Source: Prunus persica
Lineage: Eukaryota > Streptophyta > Magnoliopsida > Rosales > Rosaceae
Assembly (NCBI RefSeq): GCF_000346465.2
Contig: NC_034012.1
Span: 1,513,134 to 1,577,133 of the forward strand
Reading direction: 5' to 3'
Length of the DNA: 64,000 nt
Shown here in pieces: positions 46,922-58,031 of the stretch (within the stretch, counting starts at the first letter, position 1; each line of letters begins with the position of its first letter). The notes below the pieces were generated by a model that was not told the origin of the DNA, did not search any database, and saw only the letters and a list, made by a program, of their open reading frames with translations. The translations under genes were made by a program, and so were the position numbers.

Positions 46922-47063
46922 CCCCATCTCATCTGGTCATTTTTCCACAGTACTACTCCATCCCTCACATCAAAAATACACGTAAAGCTAGCTAGCTAGC
47001 TGCCCTTAAATTTTATATAATTGCTTTGGGTTCTTTTATTTTCCCGTATTAATTGAAAAATCG

Positions 47064-47411
47064 ATGGCTTGTCGAAATGGGGTTGTGTTTGAAGATTTCT
47101 TTCCTGCCATGGTTGACAAATTGGGAGCAGAAGGTTTCATGAAGGAGCTCTGCAATGGGTTCCGGTTGTTGATGGACAGAGAGAAGGGCGTGATCACATT
47201 TGAGAGCTTGAAGAGGAACTCGGGCCTGTTGGGGTTGGAAGGCATGAGTGATGAGGAGATCATGTGCATGCTGAGGGAAGGTGATTTGGATGGTGATGGG
47301 AGTTTGAATGAGATGGAGTTTTGTACCCTCATGTTCAGATTGAGCCCTGCCATGATGCAAACTTCTAAGGAATTATTGGTGGAAGCTTTAGATTTAGATA
47401 GTGAAATGTAG
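47064..47411 (+). CDS. CMI1: Small single-EF-hand calcium-binding protein, copy 3
   Basis: Intronless, 115 residues. MACRNGVVFEDFFPAMVDKL start; EF-hand loop DLDGDGSLNEME is canonical. The residues ahead of the loop differ from the other copies (GLEGMSDEEIMCML), and the C-terminus LDLDSEM is two to three residues longer and more acidic. A CT tract follows the stop codon. Same inferred role as its neighbours, as a calcium-dependent partner-binding protein. Three tandem copies, where Arabidopsis has one at the matching place, suggest dosage or expression divergence. Confidence 0.85.
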   Translation: MACRNGVVFEDFFPAMVDKLGAEGFMKELCNGFRLLMDREKGVITFESLKRNSGLLGLEGMSDEEIMCMLREGDLDGDGSLNEMEFCTLMFRLSPAMMQTSKELLVEALDLDSEM

Positions 47412-47882
47412 TCTCTCTCTCTCTCTCTTAATGTGGGAATTTCATTTTCTTTGAAGTTCTTTCTTCTTCTTGCTTATCTATCTATCTCCATAACGATCCT
47501 ACTTAGTAATTTCAGGTAGCTTACAATAATTATTAGAGTCTTCTTCTTTATATTGTTTATTGCCTTCCCTTCTTTTCCCCTGAATTTTTTTTTTTTCTGG
47601 GTCATTTTTTCACTGAATTTGGATAGGCAAGCATATATGATCATGCTATACTATTGGCTTTGAAATTAGGGAGGTGGAATGTTTAAGAAGATTATTAAGA
47701 TGTTATAGAAATCTGGGCCTAAACGAAAGTGGGTCCTAGGCTTATCATGGATCACAGTATTGGACTCACCAATCCAATCCAGGTTTGTGCATGACTTTTC
47801 TGATATCATAGGCCTAGATGGAACTAGCCAACTGGGAGCCCAATCCACCTAAGCCCAAAATTGGGAAATTTTTGGGTGTCTC
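47412..47882. other. Intergenic, nothing recognised
   Basis: CT tract at 47411-47429, then AT-rich sequence without open frames of interest. Confidence 0.4.
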
Positions 47883-48333
47883 TAGGGCTAGTCTCGGTTC
47901 GGGAATCATGAACAAACCAACAATCTGTGGTATGACTATATTTGGGACCGGTCCCGACCTGATAGAGGTCGGTTAACTGTGACTCGGTCAGACTGAAAAT
48001 GAGGTCGGTATCACCAAATACCGCCAACACCGAATTAGGCTGAGAAATCAGCAAAAAAAATCCCCTGTGAAATTTGAATCCTTAATTTCAAAACCCAAAA
48101 TTGACAAACCCCACTTCAATTGCATCATTTAAACCAACTGAAACCCTAGATATTCCCAATTATCTGTAGGCTAGCCCCCCAGGTACTCTCTTTCAACCTG
48201 ATGTGCTTCGGCCCCTCTTTTTCTCCGCATATCCAATAAAACAAAGCGTGCTACTTCAACGAGCTCTCCTTGAAACTCTAAATATTCCCAATCAAAACCC
48301 TAAAAAGTTTACCTAATGAGCTCATTTGTGATT

Positions 48334-48416
<83 letters not shown>

Positions 48417-48720
48417 GAGGCGAGATTGAAACCCACATTTTTTTTGGATTTGTGTGTTTCAACCGAATGAAGAGGAGATAGACGAGAGAGTGAGAGAGAA
48501 AGTCTGAGAGTATGAAAAATGAGAGAGTTACACAAAATAATTATAATGAATTAATTAAATATATGTCAGTTAGTTTGGTATACCGTCGGCATTGGATTTG
48601 GGAAACCGCATCGACAATCAAAGGTGTTAGTCAGTTTTCGTGACTTGTCGGCCTATTTGCGATAAAATGTAAGTCAGTTTAGTCGGTTTTTCGATATTGC
48701 GGTACAAAATGCAAACCCTA
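47883..48720. mobile_element. Possible hAT-like non-autonomous element
   Basis: The 838-bp segment starts TAGGGCTAG and ends AACCCTA, a short inverted terminal match. The flanking octamers GGTGTCTC and GGTGAATC agree at 6 of 8 positions, compatible with an old 8-bp target duplication. Both ends are rich in short GTCGGT or CGGTTCGG-type strings, commonly seen in plant hAT derivatives. No transposase is present. The call is tentative. Confidence 0.35.
48333..48414. repeat. Compound (AC)n(AG)n microsatellite
   Basis: About six AC units followed by roughly 35 uninterrupted AG units. It lies inside the possible hAT-like element. Confidence 0.95.
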
Positions 48721-50282
48721 GGTGAATCTATTACATGACCCAAGCAACAAAGGAGAAAATCGACAAATGTGATGATCAATAATTTGATTCGTTCCATTTG
48801 AATCTGTACTGCTAAAAACCTCAGCCACATATGTCATATGTCTTTCTGCTTGCGAGAGATTGGTCCAATAATATATATCGTACTTGATCTAGCTACTCAT
48901 CAAAATTTGAAGTTCAATGGAAATGGACACCAACCCACACACAGGCCACAGGTTTTTCTTTCTTCTTTTCCTTTCTTTTTTCTTAGAAGGAAGACCCCCA
49001 GCTACTCCTGCTTCATTAGCATTTGCAAGTAATCAAAATCAACTTTCTTTTCCTTCAATAACAAGTTATATTTGGTTACCCAATTGCTAAAGAAAGAGGC
49101 AAATTGAGTTTAATTTTGAGATTTTTAAACCCATCATCCAATGGTGACACAAATGTCATATGCAGAGCAAATCGAACACCTTGCCAATGCCATGAAGATA
49201 CCAACTACCAAAGTGACTTCCCCAACCCACTAAACCTCATTTTAGAATGCCACGTGATTGAATTTCTTCTAATTAAAAATAAAAAAATAAAAAAATAAAC
49301 CCATTTCCAGCAACCTCTAAATTCCAATTGAATCACTACAACTACCCTGAAGAATTTTTTTCCAAAGAGTTCAAGTGAGTCCACATAATTTCTTGTTCAC
49401 TGCAATTTAGACACCTGTCTATCTGTCTACAAGTGCAAGTACAACAATTGTTGTTATTGTTAGCAGAATTGTGTGAGATATTTAAATCTGAGAGACAAGG
49501 ATGTAAGGGCAAAAGTAGCTTATCTTGCATCCATTTGGGTGTCTAAATTCAGAGAGCACTGAGTGCATGCATGACCATCCACAAAATTGCTTGAAACGGG
49601 GCCGATGGGGGACCTCTGGTCTCTTCTACTTACCCCACCCCAAAAATCCATTGCATGGCATTGGTAGGTGCCATCTGATGTGTCAAATTTCTAGGTCATG
49701 TTGAAGGGTCAAGAGTGCTGATTCAGTGCACCTAATTGTCATCCTTAATTAAACTTCTACAGTGCAAATGTGAATTAAGCTTAATGTATCTTTCTCGTTA
49801 CACTCGAATTTGAATTCCTCCTCATACATTAGAGTAATTTTAGAACATTCTCCTTATCAAACAAAGAAAAGAACTTGTATGGTGAAGCCTCTGCCTACAA
49901 AGTTTTGATTCTATTTCCTTCCATATTGTGCTGAGTCTTGCTGTGATTCTTATTCAAACAAATGTATACAAATAATACATAACAATATCAACACCAGTGA
50001 TATCACATCCAGTTGTCACTTCTTTTTTTCTTTTTTCTTCCCAAAATCAATGGTGTTCTGAATGAATTGTTTTATGGTCTTTTTTTTTTTTTTTTTTCTT
50101 TTTCTTTTTCTATGATGGGATAAGTATGTTCGTAAGAATAGTTATCTGTATTTCTTCTGCCAATCAAGTTGCCCCATAAACTCAAGGGGCCAGAGTGATT
50201 GGTGTATCTTTAAATAAAAATTCCGTCTTTGAAAAAAAAAAACGAAGGAAAGAAAGAAAGAAAACAGGGGGCTGGTTTTGAA
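48721..50282. other. Intergenic upstream of the B-box gene
   Basis: No gene. Poly-T tract at about 50082-50098 and a GAAA-rich tract at about 50230-50265. The right end is the B-box promoter. Confidence 0.4.
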
Positions 50283-50290
50283 TATAAATA
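50283..50290 (+). promoter_or_regulatory. TATA box of the B-box gene
   Basis: TATAAATA, about 157 bp before the start codon. A GA microsatellite (50421-50439) lies in the presumed 5' leader. Confidence 0.55.
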
Positions 50291-50439
50291 GGTGCAAGTT
50301 GCCCTGCACCATGTGTTTTCAGTTTCTTCCCTTTTTTATACACCCAGGGATTAACAACAAAGAACAGAAGTAAGATGTGGTTAAGGAATCAAAACTAAGA
50401 GGGATTGACTTGTCTTCGCAGAGAGAGAGAGAGAGAGAG

Positions 50440-51115
50440 ATGAAGAAGAAGTGTGAGCTTTGTGATTCTGTAGCAAAGATGTATTGTGAATCAGATCAGG
50501 CTAGCCTGTGTTGGGAGTGTGACATCAAGGTTCATGCTGCAAACTTCCTGGTGGCTAAGCATTCAAGGACTCTGCTTTGCCATGTCTGTCAATCTCCAAC
50601 CCCCTGGACTGGCTCTGGACTGAACCTCGGCCCTACAGTTTCGGTTTGTGAGAAATGCGTTCATACTTCTAACCAGGAACCCAGAAATGAAGAAAATGAT
50701 GAACAAGAAGAAGATGATGATCATGACCATGATCATGATGATAGAGATGATGGAGAAAATAACCCTGAAGAAGAAGATGATGGTGATGATGATGATGGGG
50801 ATCGGGATGATGATGATGAAGAAGAAAATCAAGTTGTTCCATGGTCTCCTCCACCAGTCTCATCAAGTTCTTTAAGTAGTAGTGAAGAATGTTTCAGTGA
50901 AAGCCTCTCCAAATCAACAACAGCATTTTCATGTAAGCGCATGCGCTCCTGCAATTCACACTCGAATTTTCAGGTACTTTAGTTCTTCACTTAAATGAAC
51001 CTTGCTACTATTTTTATGGCTTTTCTCTTAGCCTCACCTAAACAGAACAACTTTTCAAAAGCAGAACGAGGAGGGCCTCAATTGGGACACAAGGACCCGA
51101 AGAGAACCCAGATGA
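50440..51115 (+). CDS. BBX28: Single B-box zinc-finger protein, BBX28/BBX29-like
   Basis: Start at MKKKCELC, where family similarity begins; an in-frame ATG at 50377 would only add translated GA repeat. The B-box (about residues 5-45) has the zinc ligands CELC, CESD, CWEC and HAANFLVAKH. A partial second motif follows (CHVCQSP....GLNLGPTVSVCEKC). Next comes an Asp/Glu/His-rich stretch of about 55 residues, then a Ser-rich tail. Exon 1 ends at 50973 with CAG before GT. A 58-bp intron (50974-51031) would add 27 residues from 51032 to a TGA at 51113, 205 residues in all. Without splicing it ends two codons on, at 50982. In Arabidopsis, BBX28 is a nuclear cofactor that restrains HY5 in light signalling and is degraded through COP1. 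The position between EF-hand and USP genes matches At4g27310. Confidence 0.85.
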
Positions 51116-51496
51116 CCAGATCAAGCAATGTTGAAGTGAAACCGATTTCAAGAAAAAAAAAAATTCAAGGCAAGAACAAGTTTAAGACCATCATTGGTTT
51201 CTACAAATCTAGCTGTTAATGAAGGCTTTAAAGATTAAGAGTCACAGAGTTTCAGGTGAATTTTCTCATCTTTAAGGCCATTGTGAGTTTTGTGACTTCA
51301 AATTTCAATTGGATCCTCACAATTCTCACCATTACTCTTGTAATGTAAGCAAATTGTGCTGTATAAACCCAATATTATTCTCTGTTTTTTCTGTACTTTA
51401 TGTTTGCACAAAGTTTCTGCAAGTAGCAAACTCCATTTTCCTTCACCTAGCAAAAAGTCTGAGCCACAAGTTTTTTCCAGTCCCCTGTTTTTGAAG

Positions 51497-51532
<36 letters not shown>
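51497..51532. repeat. (CT)n microsatellite
   Basis: About 17 uninterrupted CT units downstream of the B-box gene. Confidence 0.9.
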
Positions 51533-51535
<3 letters not shown>

Positions 51536-54500
51536 ATAATTTTCCAGCATCTTGGAAGGAAAAAAGTAGAATATGATTTGACCTTACGAATAGACCAAAT
51601 GGTTCACTTTAGCCGCGGACATAACGCAAAATATAATAAAAAGGTCTCCATATTTAGGTTTACGTTAGCTCAGTGTCAGATCAAAGGTTTTTTTTTTCTA
51701 GTCAAATTTAGTTTTCAAAAACACTCAACAACACATAGGAGCAATTAGGGGATGCTAATCTTAAATTAAAACATCCCTTAATTCAGAATCGGATGAATAA
51801 ATTCGTAGACTTTTTGTTATTATATTGGGGAGGTTTGATCTGAGCAGGTTGTTACTAGATTGAGAGAAGCATGGAAAATTGCTTTTGTAATGTGTAATTA
51901 GTATTATTAGTAGAATATATAGCTCTAGAGAATGGGTGGGGTCAAAGCATGAAACATGTCCACGTGCCTACCATAATTCATGAATTGGCAAATAGTATTT
52001 TTTTATTAGCAACTTGATTAGTGATTTATTAAGAAAGCTAAGCTACTAATAAACTAATATTAAAACTTGAAAGAAAAAAACAAGGAATCAAAGAGGAAGG
52101 GGAGGGGAGCTAGTCAGCCTAGGCCTTGAGGGTTTTGTTTGTGGTGGGAAATTGTTGCTTGTAGAGGTAGGCAAGTTTTATTATGTGGTTGTGGTGGATC
52201 CAGTTGAAGAATTCTAAAACCTGGAGATGTGAGATATTTTGGGTCCGTCTATGTTTTTGATTGATTGCCCTTTGGATTCTGTTTTACTTAAGCTGTTCAC
52301 CATTTTCGTCTGCGTGTGTGTATGTGACAGCCACGAACAACAACGGAAATAGAGAAGTATTTCTCCATCACGGAATGAGTTATTCCTTCCTATTATGTAA
52401 CTTGCAATGGTGGCCACTTCTTGCATAGGCCTTTATATGGAAAATAAATATTCTGCCCTTCTTCAGCCCTTTACTTACATCACCAAAGTGACGTCGTTCT
52501 TTTGCACTTTGGATTTGCCGAGACAATGAAATCTTGACAACAGGGACCAAATCCCCTATCATGGATTCTTCACACTTGCTTTCTTTTTCTTCTCTCTATT
52601 TTTCCTCTTCAAAGAAGAAAAATACACACTAAAATGCTGATTAAGGTTAAATCTAATCCGAGATCTGATTCACACTAATTAAGTCATTATTAAACAGAGA
52701 AGATGCTATCAGAGCAAAGACCATTGGCTTTGATGAATTTTATTAAGACTAACAGCTAGCTGATAGCCCACCACTTTTGAATTTATGCACCAACGATTTA
52801 TTTCACTCAAAACACTTTTTCCATTTTAACAATCACGAAAAACGTGCTCGTAGAATCAATAATCCAAGTCACACATACATCTTACCATTCAATGTATGAA
52901 GTGTAAAATATTATAATAAATTATTTTATATAAATAATTATGGTGTATTTAATCTTCTTTCAATAATTATTACATATTTTTTACACTTACAATGTTTGTT
53001 AGCTTGCTATATAATCAACTTAAATAAATTAAATTCATAAAGCAATGCATTTCTTTCTAAATTTTTTTTGTAATAAACTAATAGATAATTAACTAAATAA
53101 ATATCCTTTAAAGCTTCAATAAAAAAATTCAAATTTTTCTTACAATTTCTGTGATTTTTATTTAATTTTTATCAATATCGATAATATCCCGACATTTCCA
53201 ATGAAATTTTCATATTTTTAGATTACTAATATTTCTGATACTATCAATATTTTTAGACTTTGTTTCATTCACACTTTTTCCATTTTAACAATCACAAAAA
53301 ACGCGCTCCTAGATATAGAATCAATAATCTAATCAAAGAGTTCCAATTTCCATATCAAAATAGATACAGATCTCGGAATCAGGACACACTGACAGTTTAT
53401 TGTAAAATTCCCAAATTGCCCTTTATGAAGCCCCAAAGGCCCAAACGAACCAAATCAGGCCTGATTTGGTTCATAAAAGGCAATTTGGGGTCTTCGGTTG
53501 GTTGGGTTTGTGAATCCCCAAACAATTTAGAAGCAGCAATATGTTCTTCTTTTTTTCTTTTCTTTTTGGCCTACAAATGTTATGAATCTCGAAGAGGAAG
53601 AAGTGCAGTCGTGTAAGTTGTATGTTCAGGATACTAAAAAGGAAGAATAAGATAGAAATCATGCATTATTCATCATCCCGGAGCTCCATAAACATGCAAG
53701 GCAGTGAAAAGGTGGTTAAAACAAAAGATGAGCAGATTCGGACATTCAGTCAGTAATGCCACAAACCAAAAAGAAAAGACTGAGACTGACTCAGTACTAC
53801 TACCGCCACACTTTTTCATACAACATGATTACATACGAACCAGGAGTATTTGATAAACATCATCTGAAAGCTCTTCACCATCTCCATCTGTTCAACGTGC
53901 CTTGTCTGAATCTGCAAGCCATGAAATTCAGTGTGAATTTTCAACTGAATCATTGATAGAGAGAGATTCAGCACCTCTAATGATGATTTGTGGAAGATAA
54001 AATCATAGAAAAGCTATTCCAAAAGACCTAACCTAACCTAACAAGATGAACTTATTTACTTAAATACCCTGCCCATGCCCTCTAGGTCCTCCTTTCTTGA
54101 GGAGGAACTCTACAAGTAAGCATTTGATTTCAGCCCTTACAAGATGATTATCCATTATAATCATAGGCTATTCATACCTACATTTTGGGTTCAATGGGTT
54201 TGTATCACACTATCATGCAAACAGCATTGTCATAATACCACGCATACAATGCGCCAGGTAAGATTCAATCACTCATCAAACCCTTACCTAATCACCATCA
54301 ACCCCTTGTTGTGTTTTTGAATCGTTAGTTTCTAGCAGAACAAACTTCTATAAAACAGGTTTCAGATATACAATGGATACCACCCACACAACAGCACAAA
54401 TGAATTGAAACAAAATTCTCCTCTCATAAGACAGGTCTAGTGCAATGTATACCCGCAATGCAACAGCACATATAGTAGTTTCAATCTGCCATTTCTATTT

Positions 54501-55949
54501 GCCTTAGGATCGTTAAACAAAAATGTATCTACTGGTAGTAGATGTCCTCATTGTAGACATGGAGCACTAGCAAGGCTGCTACTATTCACACCATTGGTTG
54601 CTCCTATTAATACACAAGTTTTTTTTTTCCTTTCTTCCTGGTATCTTGATAGTGGGAAATGTTGGTGGCAAAAACGTTTGTTATAAGCACCATCAAAACT
54701 ACTTTTTGTGCAACCAACATTTACATTCAAAAGATCAATGGAAAAAGGAAAAAACTCACACATTGATGCCAAGAGAAAACATTTATAAGTGCTTGAAAGA
54801 ACCTCCTGCGTGACGAACATAATTCAACATGGGAATCAAAATTCCACCATTATAACTTTTCCTAATAAAAGGACTTCTTTTCATTAAACCAAGGAAAAAT
54901 TAAACCTCTAAGAATATAGATGGAATACTAGAGAAGTCCTAAGCATTCCTGCAATTTATATTTTACACACTATCAAAGTAAATGAAAGAAACTGAAATCC
55001 CAACACCTAATTGTTATATTTGGTTCTTAGAAATCAAATGCATTGATGCTGAATTAGTCTCAAAATCTAAATATGAATGTATATGAAGAATCCATGATTT
55101 GAGGATTGCATTTAATGAGGAGGAAAAGAATGAAAGGAGACAAGCAAGTGGATCACCACCCGCCACACATCAACCCAGGTGTTTAGCTACTTCAACTTAT
55201 CACCAGGAGAAAACAGAACAACATCTGCTTACGTGCATTAGGTAACAAACAAATAGTAATACGTTACTTCAGAAGAGGTGACGAAAAAAGAGAAACCGTC
55301 TAATTAACCAGACGCAAAATATAAGGCTTTAATGACGTATCTCGTTCTTGAATGCAGTGTTTTTGGCACAAAAGATCAAAAGAAAGGAAACATACAACTC
55401 TGTCAACTTTTTGATTTAGATTGCAGTGGCTTAGATAGAGCATTAAAGAATTGGAACACATGAGCAAAACAAAAATCAGAAAGCAAAAACTTTAACATAC
55501 TAGAGCATATTTCCAGTAAACATACCCGGGTGGAAAAGAAGGTGAGGGAAGCAAATGGTATACCTTCTCTGCAAGAATGACCTGAATGCTATCTCTTAAT
55601 CTCGCAATTTACAATCATATGGCAAATGAAGGTATACTACTAACAAAGCTACTTTTTAAGCACGAATCTTAAACCAGACATCAATCCAATTTTAGTTAAA
55701 ACTAAACAAAGAAAAACTGACAATAATCTCCAAACACATGGATTCTGAATCCAATGCATAATTATTGTCTGATACTAACTAAAACTGTATTATGAGGAAT
55801 TTATTTGCACTAAAAAAAAAAACAGAGCAACAATGAATTTAACAGAAGCAGAGTTAATATTCTATGCATTTTAATAAATTAAGAATTAGAAAGAGAAAAA
55901 GTGAAATGGAGCTGAGAAATCAAAGAAGAAACTGCAGAGAGATAGAGAT
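51533..55949. other. Intergenic, about 4.4 kb, no gene seen
   Basis: AT-rich. A direct repeat of about 55-60 bp (about 52809-52862 and 53268-53327) flanks a 405-bp AT-rich segment. No open frame has recognisable content. Part of the right end may hold 3' sequence of the USP gene. Confidence 0.4.
52809..53327. repeat. Direct repeat pair flanking an AT-rich segment
   Basis: Copies at about 52809-52862 and 53268-53327 share CTTTTTCCATTTTAACAATC, the AAAAAACG.GCTC block and AGAATCAATAAT. The second copy carries a few extra bases. The middle contains TATCGATAAT- and AATATTTTTAGA-type strings typical of plant dispersed repeats. Confidence 0.5.
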
Positions 55950-56636
55950 TCAACCTTTCTCCAAAGCATCATGGAACTCCGGCTCTTCCTCACGCACGAC
56001 CGGACAGCCAAATTTACCTTGCTTTGCGACGTCGTTTTCGTCCTTTTCATCGGAGAACCTTACGACGATGACAGGACAGACGCAGTGATGCACACAGTAG
56101 TCACTGACACTGCCGAGCCTGGCCTTGGAGGTCGTCTTCGAAGCGCCGAAGCCCCGGCTGCCCATAACGACGGCGCTGAGGCCGAGCCTCTCGACCTCCA
56201 AGCACAACCTCTCCTTCATGTCGTGGTCCTTCACTATGTGGATCTTGTACGGAGTCTTAGCCTCTTCCAGAGGCTTGGCGAGGTCGTTGGCCTTGGTGAC
56301 GGTGAAATTGTCGAAATCGTCCTCGAGCTTCTGCTGAGACTCTTGGTCTTCAGGGATGGAGACATCGGTGGCGCCCCAGTCAGCGCCGTAGAGGACGCTG
56401 GTGGGGCGGACGTGGAGGAGGATGACGGCATCGCCGGGGCGGAGGTAATTCTGGACGGCCCATTTGACGGCGAAGGCGCTCTCGTCGCTGAGATCGACGG
56501 CGATCCCGATTCGGCGCTGGGCCCCAGAGGTGGGGGTCCCACTCGGAGGGTAACGCGGGGACGACGGTTGGACTACGATTGCCGCTGACTGACGATCTCC
56601 TGGTTCTTTAAGTGGGCTCTTACTCGGAGAAGCCAT
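55950..56636 (-). CDS. PHOS34: Universal stress protein domain protein, PHOS34/PHOS32-like
   Basis: Start chosen at MASPSKSPLK (56636); the upstream in-frame ATG at 56684 adds only a hydrophobic leader unlike the family. A Pro/Ser-rich N-terminal tail (about 1-38) carries a QPSSPRYPPS motif like the phosphorylated site of PHOS32/PHOS34. The USP fold follows from RRIGIAVDLSDESAFAVKWA. The ATP-binding signature GSRGFGA sits near residue 163, and SDYCVHHCVCPVIVV ends the domain. Length 228 residues. Arabidopsis relatives are phosphorylated by MAP kinases after elicitor treatment. Here it lies convergent with the B-box gene, as expected for the At4g27320 neighbourhood. The last codons (EFHDALEKG-stop) contain a possible GT donor in the GAGAAAG-GTTGAATC string, so a short extra exon further down cannot be excluded. 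Confidence 0.85.
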   Translation of the reverse strand: MASPSKSPLKEPGDRQSAAIVVQPSSPRYPPSGTPTSGAQRRIGIAVDLSDESAFAVKWAVQNYLRPGDAVILLHVRPTSVLYGADWGATDVSIPEDQESQQKLEDDFDNFTVTKANDLAKPLEEAKTPYKIHIVKDHDMKERLCLEVERLGLSAVVMGSRGFGASKTTSKARLGSVSDYCVHHCVCPVIVVRFSDEKDENDVAKQGKFGCPVVREEEPEFHDALEKG

Positions 56637-58031
56637 GGATTGATTGATATTGAAGAAGAAGATGGCAAAGAGAAGAAGAAACAAATGAAGGGGTTACCAG
56701 TACTTTCTCAGTAAACACTGTGAAGGTCACAAGGTCACATGTGTTTGTTTGAGTCAATCTCCAAAGCTTCTTAAAATAGAAGAGAAAGCTAATTAATATT
56801 TTATTTTATCCTTCTATATTTGGTTATTTTGCTCTGTAAATACTGTAAATTCAATATTTATTTTAATTAGGCATTCTTACAAATTACCACTTTTTTATTA
56901 TAAGAAGGGAATAGAATTTCATTAGATTTATAAGAATAAATAGTACAAAGGATACATAAGGGAGCCATTTCAATAATAATATAGCAATTATGGGTAAAAC
57001 TTCCATAATTTGTTGAAAATCTGAAATAATACGGAGAGAATCACACTTGAAAACAACTTTTCTAAAATCCCTTTTAACTGTCATAATTTTCCCGAATCTA
57101 ATTCAATGACATCAAAGACAAAAACTAGCCTCTAACCAACATGACTCTCTTAAAGAGACTAAAAACACCCAACAAACTCAACTAAGTTTTCCTAGAATCA
57201 TGAGAGGAAAAAACACATAAAACTCATAAAGTTTCTAAACTTTATTGAACAAACTAAACCAAATAATAAAAAAAATTAAAACAACCTCCACTAAAGGAAA
57301 ATCAATCGCAACTAATCTTCTTTCGGAGCATGACATAAAGAGCACAACCTAGTTATTCTTGGACATCAATGTACCAATGAGCAGTGGATCTACCATGACC
57401 AAGCCGCAACACCTCAAAGAGCAGTCTCACAAGATGAAGCACAACCAAAGCCAACTCAAATTTGAGTTAATAGATCTACCAAAACAAGAGTAGATCGACA
57501 TAGATCCACTAAAAACCGAAGAATATCGAAGATCCAATGAGATCTAACATAGTGAAAAATGACATTGACTTGCAGATTAATGATCTCATATTCAAATCTC
57601 ATGTCATCATAATAATTTGTGTGTGAGAAACTCCCTCCCATCTAGTTTAGATTATTGCTTTTAATTAAAAAAAATAGACTGATAAATCTATAACTTAACC
57701 ATAGATGCAACGTTAAATTATAAATTGACTCCAACTTTTTTTCGTGTGGTAAATTGCAACACGAAGTGTATAATTCAAAAGGTATTAGTGTAATGGTTAA
57801 GAAAAAACGGAATTGGGGTCAGCATGTTGTCGTTGTAGTTCCCGCGGCATGTCGTTTAATATGGCAGTGGTAATAAAATTCCTAATCCAAATCGAAATCG
57901 GGTTCAGGCACCTCAAATATATTTAGGGCTGCTTCTGTATCTCTCTTCCCAAATTCCCAAATCCCCAAATCGAATCCCAATCTAAGACCAGACGAGCGTA
58001 CCAAATTCGTTTCAATCGTCTCTGCGAAAAT
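56637..58031. other. Divergent intergenic region between USP and NOSIP-like genes
   Basis: Promoters of both genes presumably lie here. AT-rich, no gene. 57540-57660 looks like a fragment of a dispersed repeat but cannot be classified. Confidence 0.4.

Noticed and set aside
50563..50875. Ile/Phe-rich, His-rich and Met/Lys-rich frames over the B-box gene
   Set aside because: These are other-frame readings of the GAT/GAA repeat that encodes the acidic tract.
55971..56588. Long plus-strand frame of 205 codons over the USP gene
   Set aside because: It is the antisense shadow of the GC-rich PHOS34-like coding sequence, which has clear USP motifs on the minus strand.
57540..57660. SINE with pol III boxes
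   Set aside because: One stretch loosely resembles a B box, but no A box, tail or target duplication could be identified.
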